Of a stretch of 64,000 bases of DNA, positions 8,024 to 16,438 are shown one piece after another. Under the pieces are notes generated by a model. The model saw nothing but the letters and a program-made list of their open reading frames with translations. It did no database searches and had not been told where the DNA came from. The stretch's first letter is position 1. Each line of letters starts with the position of its first letter. The DNA lies in the NCBI RefSeq assembly GCF_000303155.1, contig NC_018719.1:1178001-1242000 (forward strand), written 5' to 3'. The position numbers and the translations under genes were made by a program. The DNA is from Candidatus Nitrososphaera gargensis Ga9.2 (GTDB taxonomy: Archaea > Thermoproteota > Nitrososphaeria > Nitrososphaerales > Nitrososphaeraceae).

Positions 8024-8056
8024 ATAAAGCGATTATATTTCATTATAATCAGCAGT

Positions 8057-8638
8057 TTGCGCGACTCGCTTCCAGAAAATGAAATTGCCGCAAGGATAGA
8101 GGCGGCGCTCTACTCTGCTGGCAGGCCGCTGTCGGTGGACGAGCTGATAAAGGCGTCTGGCACCAACTCCAAGGAAAAGACGCTGCGCGTCGTCAACGAG
8201 CTTGTTAAGAAAACCAAGACCACATTCAAGGCAATCGAGATAGCACAGCTGGAGGACGGAGCATATGTGTTCCAGCTTAGGCCGGAATATACACCACTTG
8301 TCAGAAGGTTCGCTCAGCACCCCTTGATACCGTCAGCGGCGCTCAAGACCCTCTCCTACATTGCGTACGAACAGCCGGTGACTTCAAAGAGGCTTGTGCA
8401 GATTAGGGGAAGCCAGGTATATTCGCACATCAGGATCCTTGAGCAGCTGCAGTTCGTAGAGCATGAAAACCTTGGGAGGCTTAAGGTCTACCGCACGACC
8501 CCCAAGTTCCAGAACTACTTTGGCATAACTGACCTGAACGCGATGAAGAGCAAGCTGGTGGCGACAACTAACAAGCAGTCTCCGCCATCTCCACGAGCTG
8601 CAGCAGCGGGCCCGCCTCGGTCTCCAGAAAAGTCTTAA
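8057..8638 (+). CDS. scpB: segregation and condensation protein ScpB
   Basis: This 193-aa protein has the two winged-helix domains of ScpB: IEAALYSAGRPLSVDEL at the start, and ALKTLSYIAYEQPVT with a conserved R-GS-Y region in the middle. It partners the ScpA encoded just upstream. TTG 8057 is the start. A Pro/Ser-rich tail of about 20 residues closes the protein. Confidence 0.92.
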   Translation: MRDSLPENEIAARIEAALYSAGRPLSVDELIKASGTNSKEKTLRVVNELVKKTKTTFKAIEIAQLEDGAYVFQLRPEYTPLVRRFAQHPLIPSAALKTLSYIAYEQPVTSKRLVQIRGSQVYSHIRILEQLQFVEHENLGRLKVYRTTPKFQNYFGITDLNAMKSKLVATTNKQSPPSPRAAAAGPPRSPEKS

Positions 8639-8668
8639 TTAGAGTGAAAAATTACCTACTGCACTGCT

Positions 8669-9073
8669 ATGCGAAAATCGATAGAGAACCTTGCTGGGCG
8701 CAAGATGACTGGCGGACGCAAGGTTGCCATGAGAGGAAGACGCAAGTTCGAGATTGACAGGTATCCAAATGAAGCCGTGGTCGGCCCGACCCAGATCGTT
8801 GCCAGAAGGACAAGGGGCAACAATATCAAGGCCGCATTCAAGACTGCCGAGTTTGCCAATGTCGTTGACAAGGAAGCCAAAAAGGTCACAAAGTCCAAGA
8901 TCCTGAAGGTGAACAAGAACCCTGCAAACAGAGACTATGAAAGAAGGGGCGTCATAAGCAAGGGCGCAGTGATCGAGACTGAAAGCGGCACTGCAGTGGT
9001 GGTCTCCCGCCCGGGGCAGGACGGAGTCGTCAACGCCGTTCTGGTAAAAGCAGCGGCAGCCAAGACTTCATGA
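8669..9073 (+). CDS. rps8e: 30S ribosomal protein S8e
   Basis: This 134-aa protein has the archaeal S8e signature: the N-terminal RKMTGGRK segment, the central TRGNN loop and the NPANRDYERRGVISKGA region. It is a primary part of the small subunit in archaea and eukaryotes. Length and start (ATG 8669) are normal for the family. Confidence 0.96.
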   Translation: MRKSIENLAGRKMTGGRKVAMRGRRKFEIDRYPNEAVVGPTQIVARRTRGNNIKAAFKTAEFANVVDKEAKKVTKSKILKVNKNPANRDYERRGVISKGAVIETESGTAVVVSRPGQDGVVNAVLVKAAAAKTS

Positions 9074-9116
9074 TTCTTCGATAACCATTAAGAGCTAATA
9101 GCACTCTCATTTTTCT

Positions 9117-9605
9117 GTGGAGATATCGTGGGACGGTCCAGACCCAAAGGACAGGGTTGCATGCCCGTACCCTGTCGACTTTGCAAGCAAGCCGGCACCA
9201 GCCGAAACTCTCAATTCTCTTGAATCTGGTAGGCTGTTCTTGCAGGTCTACCTCGGAGATGGCGTACGGCAGGTCTCTGCCAAACTGATCAACAATGCCA
9301 AGAAGGAAAACCTTGAGAAGATGCAAAGCTCCAGTACTCTGATGCGCAAGACATTTCTCACAGCCTTACTGACGCAGGACAATCGGAGGCCTTGCATGTG
9401 GACCGGTGAGCTGAACATCCCGTCCAGCTGGATGGAGGGTGGCACCCGTACTTACGAGAGGACAGGCGCGGCAAGCCCCAAAAGCAAAAGGAACCTCTAC
9501 ACACTAGAGATAACGTACGTGCTTGAGGGCGGCAACAGCTGCACGGCTTATTTTAACTCTGAAGACGCGTTCCACTGGCAGGCGCGCGCAGAACCAAAGA
9601 TGTAA
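9117..9605 (+). CDS. conserved hypothetical protein
   Basis: This 162-aa soluble protein starts at GTG 9117. I do not recognise it. It has mixed alpha/beta character, four Cys without a metal-site pattern, and no membrane segment. It lies between S8e and SRP19 on the same strand. Confidence 0.7.
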   Translation: MEISWDGPDPKDRVACPYPVDFASKPAPAETLNSLESGRLFLQVYLGDGVRQVSAKLINNAKKENLEKMQSSSTLMRKTFLTALLTQDNRRPCMWTGELNIPSSWMEGGTRTYERTGAASPKSKRNLYTLEITYVLEGGNSCTAYFNSEDAFHWQARAEPKM

Positions 9606-9656
9606 CATTCTCTCAACATTGTTTATAAAAGCCTCAAAATATACGGGCATTGAACC

Positions 9657-9977
9657 TTGAAGGACTACGACCACGTCGTGCTCTGGCTTGACTACTTTAA
9701 CAAGAACCTCAAGAGGCGGCAGGGCCGCAAGGTCAACAGAGAGCAGGCGGTATTTGACCCTACTGTGCAAGAGCTGGCAGAGGCAGCCAAGGCTGCTGGC
9801 TTCCAGTTCTCGGATCAAGAAGTGAACGATAACGCCAGGTTCCCTCGAAGGTCTTTTACCAGATCCGGTTATGTGATGGTTGCAAAAAAAGAGGGTGTCA
9901 AAAAGTCGCAGGTGATCGACGCGGTCGCCGAAAAGATAGTGCAGAGAAGAAGCAAGCAAAAGTCCGGCAAGAAATGA
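9657..9977 (+). CDS. srp19: signal recognition particle 19 kDa protein
   Basis: This 106-aa protein matches SRP19, which binds SRP RNA helices 6 and 8 and helps recruit SRP54. The motif LWLDYFNKNLKRRQGRKV is characteristic. A TATA box at 9621-9630 lies about 30 bases before the TTG start, so the mRNA is probably leaderless. The C-terminus is strongly basic, as expected for RNA binding. Confidence 0.95.
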   Translation: MKDYDHVVLWLDYFNKNLKRRQGRKVNREQAVFDPTVQELAEAAKAAGFQFSDQEVNDNARFPRRSFTRSGYVMVAKKEGVKKSQVIDAVAEKIVQRRSKQKSGKK

Positions 9978-10080
9978 AATTTTTCATATCTAAAAAATTT
10001 CCGGGCGCTGATGACAGAATCTTGTTTATCGAAATACAAATAATATTTGACAGAAGCGCATGATAGCAAGTAATTAGCTT

Positions 10081-10383
10081 ATGTCGCTTACCAACGTGGG
10101 GGAGATCGGGGAAATTATGCATCTGGCAAAAAGTGGAAGGTTGATAGTCAAACTCAACGCAGCGGGTGCCGGCATCCGGGCTGGCGAGCTGCTCGTTGAT
10201 GGATCGGGCAAGAGAGTAGGCAGAGTGGCAGAGTTGATCGGTCCTGTGAGCGCGCCATACGCGTCGGTCATACCAATGACTGACAGGACGAGCAGGCTTG
10301 TCGGATCCAAGGTTTTCAGCGGCGGTTTTGCTAAAATGTCTCGCAGCCAGGGTAGGGGCTCTGGCCGCAGGTCGACGAGGTAG
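10081..10383 (+). CDS. gar1: H/ACA RNP subunit Gar1
   Basis: This 100-aa protein has the Gar1 beta-barrel (AKSGRLIVKL, GKRVGRVAELIGPVSAPY) and a Gly/Arg/Ser tail. Gar1 joins Cbf5, Nop10 and L7Ae in pseudouridine-guide RNPs. It is followed by tfb after six bases, an arrangement conserved in many archaea. Confidence 0.92.
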   Translation: MSLTNVGEIGEIMHLAKSGRLIVKLNAAGAGIRAGELLVDGSGKRVGRVAELIGPVSAPYASVIPMTDRTSRLVGSKVFSGGFAKMSRSQGRGSGRRSTR

Positions 10384-10389
10384 AAGAAA

Positions 10390-11412
10390 ATGACGTCTGC
10401 AGAATACTATACCCAGTGCTCCGAGTGCGGCGCAAACCTCATTCAGGACCACAGCAAGGGCGAATACATTTGCGAGAGGTGCGGCTGCGTCATGATGGAT
10501 CAGGTCGAGGACTTTGGGCGCGAATCAAACGCCACCGACTTTGAGGAAAAGTCCAAGAACATGAGAGCAAGCGGCTCAACCAGTTTTGCTTTGCACGATT
10601 ATGGGCTGAGAACAGAGATTGCCTACGGCTCAAAGGACTATGCCGGCAAGTCGATAGACTACCAGATGGCCGAAACCATGAACAGCATCCGCAAATGGCA
10701 CATCCGGAGCAGGATCGTCTCTGCGCAGGAGCGCAGGCTGTCAAATGTCCTCACAAAGATAAATGAGATATGCGCCGCAATGTCCCTTCCAAAACTCTTG
10801 GTCGAGACATCAGCGATCCTTTACCGTAACTATGAGAGCAGCTGCGAGGCAAAGGGCAAGTCAATTGCCTGCATGGCCGCGGCCACCATCTATCTTGCGT
10901 GCAAAAAGTGCTCGGTGGTGCGCTCGCTAGAAGAAATTGTGAAAGCCACCGGCGTGACCGATCAGGACAGGTCAAGCGTCAAGCTGGCATCAAAGTACTA
11001 CAGGATGATGGTTATGGAGATGGGGGTGTTTACGGAGCAGCAGCCACCGGCGCAAGCCGCCAGCACACCGCAGCAGCCTTCACCGGCAGTCTCACTTGCC
11101 ATTGACTACTACATATCAAAGCTTGCCAACATGGCCAAGATAGACACCAAAGTGGAAAGGCTCGCAATCGATATCGCGCACAAGACGGACGACCACTTGC
11201 TAGCAGACGGCAAGGCGCCAAACGGCCTAGCGGCAGCATACATCTACATCGCTTCGATATTTTTGGGCGTCAACATACTCCAGCGTGATGTGTCTAGCTT
11301 GTCTGGCGTCACCGAAGTGACGATCAGAAACAGGTGCAAGGACATACTTACCAACTTCAAGATGACGGTAACAGTAAAGCCGCAACAGGTCAGGCCGGGC
11401 TTTGCAGCATAA
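10390..11412 (+). CDS. tfb: transcription initiation factor TFB
   Basis: This 340-aa TFIIB homologue recruits RNA polymerase to the TBP-TATA complex. It has an N-terminal zinc ribbon (C10, C13, C28, C31), a B-reader region, and two cyclin-like repeats of about 90 residues (RIVSAQERRL..., then AIDYYISKLANMAKI...). A Gln/Pro/Ala-rich linker around residues 217-237 separates the repeats. It forms an operon with gar1. Confidence 0.96.
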   Translation: MTSAEYYTQCSECGANLIQDHSKGEYICERCGCVMMDQVEDFGRESNATDFEEKSKNMRASGSTSFALHDYGLRTEIAYGSKDYAGKSIDYQMAETMNSIRKWHIRSRIVSAQERRLSNVLTKINEICAAMSLPKLLVETSAILYRNYESSCEAKGKSIACMAAATIYLACKKCSVVRSLEEIVKATGVTDQDRSSVKLASKYYRMMVMEMGVFTEQQPPAQAASTPQQPSPAVSLAIDYYISKLANMAKIDTKVERLAIDIAHKTDDHLLADGKAPNGLAAAYIYIASIFLGVNILQRDVSSLSGVTEVTIRNRCKDILTNFKMTVTVKPQQVRPGFAA

Positions 11413-11445
11413 TTGTTTAAAAGGGAGAAGAACGTTACCCAACTA

Positions 11446-11661
11446 ATGCTGTGTAGAGCCTGTGGGGCAGAGATGATGGCAACAGAGTACTGCCCCTCCT
11501 GCAATGAAGCGGTGCTGTGGAAGTGCAGCAGCTGCGAAAAGGAAAACGACAAGTCGGTGCATACCTACCACCCTCCAAGGGCTGAGTCGTCAAGGACGGC
11601 TTCTGTCGTCGGCACTCTCTTGGGTCTTGCTTCGGGTCTTTACGTAATAGTCCCCTTATGA
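11446..11661 (+). CDS. double zinc-ribbon membrane protein
   Basis: This 71-aa protein has three CxxC pairs (CRAC, CPSC, CSSC) within its first 35 residues and one hydrophobic helix at the C-terminus. ATG 11446 is preferred to TTG 11413 because the zinc ribbon then begins at residue 3. It follows tfb closely and probably shares its transcript. Confidence 0.6.
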   Translation: MLCRACGAEMMATEYCPSCNEAVLWKCSSCEKENDKSVHTYHPPRAESSRTASVVGTLLGLASGLYVIVPL

Positions 11662-11663
11662 TA

Positions 11664-11810
11664 TCAATGGGGATCTTCTTCCTCTCTTTTTCTTCTGATC
11701 CTCAGGTATATCGCCGCGCCGACAAGCACTGCAAGGCCGCCAATCAGGATAAAGAATGTGGTCTCGTCTCTGACGCTCCCCTCGGGGAGGATTGAAAGAA
11801 CTGAAAGCAC
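11664..11810 (-). CDS. small single-TM protein
   Basis: GTG 11810 gives 48 aa with one hydrophobic helix (about residues 18-38) followed by a highly charged RIRRKREEEDPH tail. On the minus strand TATAAA (11835-11840) lies 27 bases before this start, which fits a leaderless gene and argues against the longer TTG start at 11867. Confidence 0.5.
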   Translation of the reverse strand: MLSVLSILPEGSVRDETTFFILIGGLAVLVGAAIYLRIRRKREEEDPH

Positions 11811-11858
11811 ACCAGAGCAAAAGGCTTTTCTAGATTTATATCCTAACGTTTTTTGCGC
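11811..11858. promoter_or_regulatory. bidirectional TATA region
   Basis: A single AT element at 11834-11842 (ATTTATATC) reads as TATAAAT on the minus strand and TTTATATC on the plus strand. It lies 27 bases from the GTG of the left gene and about 20 bases from the TTG of the right gene, so it could serve both. Confidence 0.45.
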
Positions 11859-12032
11859 TTGGTGCAACTGGAGTATGTCAACCCTCTTGCAGGGCTTGCA
11901 ATGCTGGTCATCGGACTCTTCCTAATCTGGTTTGGCTACTGGGTCTACGGCATAACGCCTGCGGTGGTCGGGATCGTGCTCGTCATTTACTACCGCAAAT
12001 ACCTTTTACAAATAATGGGTATGCCGGCCTAG
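11859..12032 (+). CDS. small two-TM protein
   Basis: This 57-aa frame starts at TTG 11859 and has two hydrophobic segments (residues 10-28 and 31-45) with a short basic end. The TATA element about 20 bases upstream supports a leaderless transcript. Its stop overlaps the 3' end of the convergent apgM by four bases. Function is unknown. Confidence 0.55.
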   Translation: MVQLEYVNPLAGLAMLVIGLFLIWFGYWVYGITPAVVGIVLVIYYRKYLLQIMGMPA

Positions 12033-13303
12033 CCGGCCACCATCTTGATTGCGGTTGAGAGCACGTCCGCGCCCATCAGGAGTCCCAAGTTGCCGCGCTT
12101 GGCATAATTTTCGGTAAACCTCGCGCTGCCGTCCTGCTTGACCATGCTGCCTGACACGAGAAGCGGGACAGGGTCGTCGCTGTGCCCTTTCTTTACGCAG
12201 GGGGTAGAGTGGTCGCCAGAGACGACTATGGCGGTACTGCTGCCTTTCAACTCATTCATGAGCGTCCCAAAAAAGCGCTTGTCGATGTCCTCGATGTTCT
12301 TCTTTTTGCCCCGCGCGTCGCCGTCATGGCCAAATTCATCTGGTCCCTTGATATGGACATAGACTGCGTTGACCGACTTGAGGCTCTTGGCCGCTACCTT
12401 TGCCTTCTCTTCGTAGTCGTTGACGTCGCCAGCTTGGAACATTTTCATACCAAGCACCTTTGAAATCCCGATCTCGACTGGCATATCCACTATGCAGCCG
12501 ACGCTGATGCCGTGCTTTTTGTCTATGGGGTCGACATGCGGGTACCTATTGCCAGAGTCCCGCGCAATGATGCAGTTCATCGGCTTCTTGCCTGCCGCTA
12601 TCCTTGCCCTGTTCACCGGATGGTCACGCAAAAGCTGTACAACCTGTGTTGTGAACTCGTTGAGCATCTTGGCAGCGGTCCTTGCCTGATCGCTGTCCTC
12701 CTCGGCGGCAGACTTTTGGACAAACATTTCCCCGGTGGTGTCTTTTGCAATGCCCATGCCATCTATCTTGTCATAGGCCGGATCCGTGTTTGTAATCTTG
12801 TCTGACAATTTCATCTTAGCGTGCCTGAGCCTGATTACCACCCTGTGGGCAATTGTGGGCTCTAGCGCGATCGAAGCGTCCTTGTCGCTGAACCTGATGT
12901 TGTCGCGCAGAGTCTTGCACACAGCCTTTGCCTCTTCGCTGCTGATGACTCTGCCAGCGCGCCTGTCAACTATCTTCAGCTTGTCGTCAATCGTGGCAAA
13001 GTTGCCGCGAAGGGCAAGGTCGCCATCGCGAAAGTCAATGTTGCAGCCTATTGATTCGATGACTCCTCTGCCGACATAGCTTCCGTCCTTGAAGCTGTAG
13101 CCTAGCATGTTGAAAACCGCAATGTCGGACTGAGGCGCGATCCCTTTGCCCACGCTTATGACCTTGCCCATAGCGCCGTTCCTTGCTAGCGCGTCAAGGT
13201 TGGGGGTATATGCAGCCTCTAGCGGCGTCAGATCGTTCAGTAAAGGGTGGGGCAGGTCGCCAATGCCATCAAGCAAAACGTAGACTAGCCGGATGCCTTT
13301 CAT
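12029..13303 (-). CDS. apgM: cofactor-independent phosphoglycerate mutase, archaeal type
   Basis: This protein of about 424 aa interconverts 3- and 2-phosphoglycerate in glycolysis and gluconeogenesis. The alkaline-phosphatase-fold metal sites are visible: VLLDGIGD near the start, QSDIAVFNMLGY, the DEFGHDGD stretch, and SGDHSTPC near the end. ATG 13303 gives the usual archaeal N-terminus; TTG 13327 would add eight residues. Confidence 0.94.
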   Translation of the reverse strand: MKGIRLVYVLLDGIGDLPHPLLNDLTPLEAAYTPNLDALARNGAMGKVISVGKGIAPQSDIAVFNMLGYSFKDGSYVGRGVIESIGCNIDFRDGDLALRGNFATIDDKLKIVDRRAGRVISSEEAKAVCKTLRDNIRFSDKDASIALEPTIAHRVVIRLRHAKMKLSDKITNTDPAYDKIDGMGIAKDTTGEMFVQKSAAEEDSDQARTAAKMLNEFTTQVVQLLRDHPVNRARIAAGKKPMNCIIARDSGNRYPHVDPIDKKHGISVGCIVDMPVEIGISKVLGMKMFQAGDVNDYEEKAKVAAKSLKSVNAVYVHIKGPDEFGHDGDARGKKKNIEDIDKRFFGTLMNELKGSSTAIVVSGDHSTPCVKKGHSDDPVPLLVSGSMVKQDGSARFTENYAKRGNLGLLMGADVLSTAIKMVAG

Positions 13304-13328
13304 AGCGACGGAAGAACTTTTGGTCAAT

Positions 13329-13654
13329 TTATTGTTTGTGAGGCAGCTTTCGGCGATTCCTGTGCTTTGGCTTGTGGTATGAAAAGTACTTTCTCAGCCC
13401 ATTGGTGTACCGCTCGATGATCTCAAACACCTCGTTGTCCTCATCCTCGGTGAGCTGGCGCCTGTACCTCTCTAGCACCAGACCTTCGACCAAACCCTTG
13501 TAGTAGCCGGCTCTATGACCGTAAAGTCGTAGGCATGCTCGCACTTCCAGACGCGCTTTAGCTTTGGCATGCGCTTTTTCGGAACCTTAGGAGCGGCCAG
13601 ATCATTTTCAATGGGGGTTTCGATTATGTTTCTGATGTCCTTGTCAAGGGACAT
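13329..13654 (-). pseudogene. frameshifted small conserved protein
   Basis: The first half (13654 to about 13520) reads MSLDKDIRN...VWKCEHAYDF, and the second half continues in another frame as YGHRAGYYKGLVEGLVLERY to 13329. Adding one T in GACTTTACGG (near 13523) would join them into one protein of about 108 residues. The product is unknown. Either the gene is broken or a base is missing in the assembly. Confidence 0.55.
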
Positions 13655-13728
13655 ATGTGTACGTGATGCCAGCCGCGGTTCTTTGACAAAAAGTTATCCA
13701 TAATAGCAAGCGATACTATTGTTGTGCG

Positions 13729-13866
13729 TTGGAGCAATGCATGTTTTGCTGGCGCATCGTGGTGGACGACAATGGTGAAAAGACAGAGGATTTTGGAATA
13801 GCAAACCGCGGGAAACATGTCTGTGCACGGTGCATGAAGGCGCTAGAGTTTTCGCTTGGCAACTAG
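13729..13866 (+). CDS. small CxxC zinc protein
   Basis: TTG 13729 gives 45 aa with CMFC near the start and CARC near residue 32, a single probable zinc site, and otherwise acidic and basic patches. It belongs to the class of tiny zinc proteins seen across this window. Function is unknown. Confidence 0.55.
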   Translation: MEQCMFCWRIVVDDNGEKTEDFGIANRGKHVCARCMKALEFSLGN

Positions 13867-14020
13867 TTTATGCAGCTTTGTTTAAAAAGTCAACAATCCA
13901 TGCTTGGATAGCTGTTTGATTGCATGACTTTGTTTTTATGAGTTATTACTTTTTACACAAAGCCAGTTTATGCAGAACCTTTAATTAAAAGCAGATAGAG
14001 CATTTTTCAGGCTGAAGAGT

Positions 14021-15052
14021 TTGGGGGATCTGCGCAAAGACTATGTTCTTGACAAATTTGTTGTTGTGCCTGAAGCCAATCAGGCTGCTACCGCTGGCGA
14101 CAAGCCAGAGGGCAGCAAATGCCCATACTGTCCCGGCAACGAATCAATGACAGAGCCGGCGCTGCTTGCGCTGGTCGTCCAAGATGGCATGCTCCAGCGC
14201 CTCTCAGACAGCGAGGACAGCATCATCGAGGACTGGTCAGTCAGGGTTTTCCAGAGCAAGAACCCTGTGGTCGCAACAGGCGCTGCGACAAGCTACAGCG
14301 ACAAACCTCTCTACAGCGAGCCTGCCTACGGGTACCATCAGATAGTCGTGGCGTCGCCAGATCACAAGCAGAGCCTCTCACAAATGTCAGTTGAGCAGTG
14401 GGGCAACGTGCTTGTCGTGATCCAAGACCGGGTACGGTGGCTCTACACACAAAAGAGCGTGACGTATGTCTCGATCTATGTCAACAGCGGGGTGGGCGCA
14501 GGCGCGCAGGTGGCGCACCCGCACCTGCATATCGTCACTTTTTCCACGATACCTCCAGTTATCGAGCTTGAGGCCGAAGGGTCGCACAGGTTCATGAACG
14601 AAAATGGTAACTGCCCTGCATGCAATATTATCGGCGTTGAGTCGAGCGGGCCGCGCCAGATCTTGGCAACGGATAGCTTCCTTGCATTCTGCCCTTGGGC
14701 GCCGACCTACCCGTATGAATTTTGGATATATCCAAAGAGGCACATCACGTCCTTTTCGAAGATAACGCAGAAGGAGATAAACGACCTTGCCCTCATGCTC
14801 CGGGCGACGCTTGGGGGCATGTCAAAGGCGCTCAAGGACGCGCCGTTCAACTTAGTGTTCCACCTGTCGCCTGAGAAAAAGAATAGCCGGCAGATCCACT
14901 GGCACATTGAGGTGTATCCACAATTGAACACATGGTCAGGTCTGGAGCGGGGCTTTGGGGTTTTCGTAAACAACGTCAGGCCGGAAAAGTCTGCAGAAAT
15001 ACTGGGCTCAGCGAGCAGGAAAGAGCTGGCCGGGCTCGTAGGCATAGTATGA
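14021..15052 (+). CDS. galT: galactose-1-phosphate uridylyltransferase family protein
   Basis: This 343-aa HIT-superfamily enzyme transfers UMP between UDP-sugar and sugar-1-phosphate. The catalytic motif H166-P-H168-L-H170 is present, with zinc-binding CPYC (34-37) and CPAC (198-201), and a second HWHIEVYP region near the C-terminus. The start is TTG 14021. In archaea this family may act on substrates other than galactose-1-phosphate. Confidence 0.9.
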   Translation: MGDLRKDYVLDKFVVVPEANQAATAGDKPEGSKCPYCPGNESMTEPALLALVVQDGMLQRLSDSEDSIIEDWSVRVFQSKNPVVATGAATSYSDKPLYSEPAYGYHQIVVASPDHKQSLSQMSVEQWGNVLVVIQDRVRWLYTQKSVTYVSIYVNSGVGAGAQVAHPHLHIVTFSTIPPVIELEAEGSHRFMNENGNCPACNIIGVESSGPRQILATDSFLAFCPWAPTYPYEFWIYPKRHITSFSKITQKEINDLALMLRATLGGMSKALKDAPFNLVFHLSPEKKNSRQIHWHIEVYPQLNTWSGLERGFGVFVNNVRPEKSAEILGSASRKELAGLVGIV

Positions 15053-15240
15053 TTTGGTAGCTTCTTAGAAAGCCGCAGAATCTGCTCTTCGCTGTTCAAC
15101 CTCCTTTGCTGCCGTCTTATCTCTTCCAATCTTGCCTTCTCGTCATGATGCCTATTGACCTCTTTTGAAAGCGTCCAACCGACAACTACCTTTATGCCAA
15201 CAATGGCAGCAAGCATCGCTAATTCTTCAAATGATGACAC
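14707..15240 (-). CDS. small membrane/coiled-coil protein, 3' end uncertain
   Basis: The first 65 residues look real: one hydrophobic helix (MLAAIVGIKVVVGWTL) then a basic coiled coil (EEIRRQQRRLNSEEQ). After about 15050 the frame runs antisense through galT for over 100 codons with unnatural composition. The ancestral stop was probably near the galT stop and has been lost or shifted, so only 15050-15240 should be trusted. Confidence 0.4.
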   Translation of the reverse strand: MSSFEELAMLAAIVGIKVVVGWTLSKEVNRHHDEKARLEEIRRQQRRLNSEEQILRLSKKLPNHTMPTSPASSFLLAEPSISADFSGLTLFTKTPKPRSRPDHVFNCGYTSMCQWICRLFFFSGDRWNTKLNGASLSAFDMPPSVARSMRARSFISFCVIFEKDVMCLFGYIQNSYG

Positions 15241-15324
15241 GATTTAGCCTTCAATATCACGCTGCCAACCTGCAGGTCAATAGCCAACAGCATGCCCCTT
15301 GCAAGCCTCAGGCTGATTATTTCT

Positions 15325-15630
15325 TTATCCGTCGTATGCCGCCCTAGTATTCTTTGCGAAGAAAAAAGATGGATGGAAGAAGAATCTAATCGTTTCTTCC
15401 GCCGTGCGAGCTTTAGCCGCCTTTTCTTGATATCTCTGCTTCTCTTCTGACATGCCTGCAAAGCCTCTGCCTTCGCCACCGCCTCCACCACCATGTGAAG
15501 CTTCGCCTCCTGCACGGGCTACACGCTCCCTTGTTTCTTGGTCTGCTGCTTGCAGTCCTCTTTCTTCATGTGGTGCCTCTCCACCTTTCCTCGCTACTCT
15601 TTTCTTTATCTCTTCGTCCGCTGATGCCAA
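15325..15630 (-). CDS. KGG-repeat stress protein
   Basis: This 101-aa hydrophilic protein carries KGG-type repeats (KKRVARKGGEA, ERVARAGGEASH) and a GFAGMSEEKQR segment, the pattern of small stress-induced proteins such as GsiB. A Gly-rich stretch sits between repeats. The last 25 residues (RFFFHPSFFF) do not fit the family, so the 3' end may be frameshifted. The start is TTG 15630. Confidence 0.6.
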   Translation of the reverse strand: MASADEEIKKRVARKGGEAPHEERGLQAADQETRERVARAGGEASHGGGGGGEGRGFAGMSEEKQRYQEKAAKARTAEETIRFFFHPSFFFAKNTRAAYDG

Positions 15631-15960
15631 ACCTCTATTGTTTGATGATATGAAAATTGTCTACGCGGCAAAGGATTAATCGACTTTAGATCAGGAAGTC
15701 GAATGGTAAGTTTAGAACAACGGGCTGTTACTGACGTTAGATTGCAATTCCAAAATAACTGATCTGAATGATATAGCAGAAAACTTTGTAGAATCGTCTA
15801 AAAAACCATTTGATGGCATCAACCGCAGAGGTATTTGAAAAGCCCTAAAACTGCCTAGAATTTAGAGCTGATAACACTGGCCTTTGGGCTTGTAGTTCAT
15901 TTTCAACCTAGGGCAAAAATAATGATGATTGCTAACATAAAGCTGTTTGATCACTAGGTT
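15631..15960. other. intergenic, nothing identified
   Basis: I find no convincing gene, RNA or repeat in these 330 bases. The left edge is the promoter side of the KGG-repeat protein. Confidence 0.4.
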
Positions 15961-16104
15961 TCATGATTCTGCTATGATCTTTGAAGGCTTTGGATTTGAC
16001 GGCAGTTTTTCTAGTTTATGTTTTGGATGAGCAAGATAGTGCCTAGAGGCCCCGTCGCCATTGAATTCAAGCTTGCATCGTTTACATCTCCACCGTATGG
16101 GCAA
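15961..16104 (-). CDS. small CxxC protein, GASRHYLAxPxHKLEKLP family
   Basis: TTG 16104 gives 47 aa: a CKRC pair near residue 7, then the motif GASRHYLAHPKHKLEKLP. The same motif and spacing occur in the gene at 34250, so the two are paralogues. Two Cys and several His could bind zinc. The conservation between copies is strong evidence that both are coding. Confidence 0.7.
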   Translation of the reverse strand: MPIRWRCKRCKLEFNGDGASRHYLAHPKHKLEKLPSNPKPSKIIAES

Positions 16105-16438
16105 CTTTCATCACGTATACGGTTGTGTATATACTGATTACGAGCATTATATCTTAAAGCAATTTCAATTGACTAGTATCAGATGGTTTCAGCAAAAATA
16201 TATGGTCACTGAAAGTGTCTGTATGATTTAATTAGTTAAGCCTTATCTGGCCGCCAATCTATGCTATTTGATTTTCAAATTTGCAACATCTGGTTAGTTA
16301 CGCTGCTCGTAACTATGGCTATTAATCTTATGCACCTTTAGAGGTCATCTCCTAGCCGATTAGATTAATGGGTGGGGTAACTATGTGACTTAACAAGGGT
16401 TAGCAATATCTAAAATAGATCAAGCCGAAGATTGCACC
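16105..16438. promoter_or_regulatory. upstream region of small-membrane-protein cluster
   Basis: This stretch holds an 8-bp inverted repeat TAGTTACG-CTGCT-CGTAACTA (16295-16315) and the 11-mer AACAAGGGTTA (16392-16402), which also precedes the cupredoxin cluster at 1424-1434. A TATA-like TCTAAAATAG follows at 16409-16418, about 25 bases before the ATG. Confidence 0.4.
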
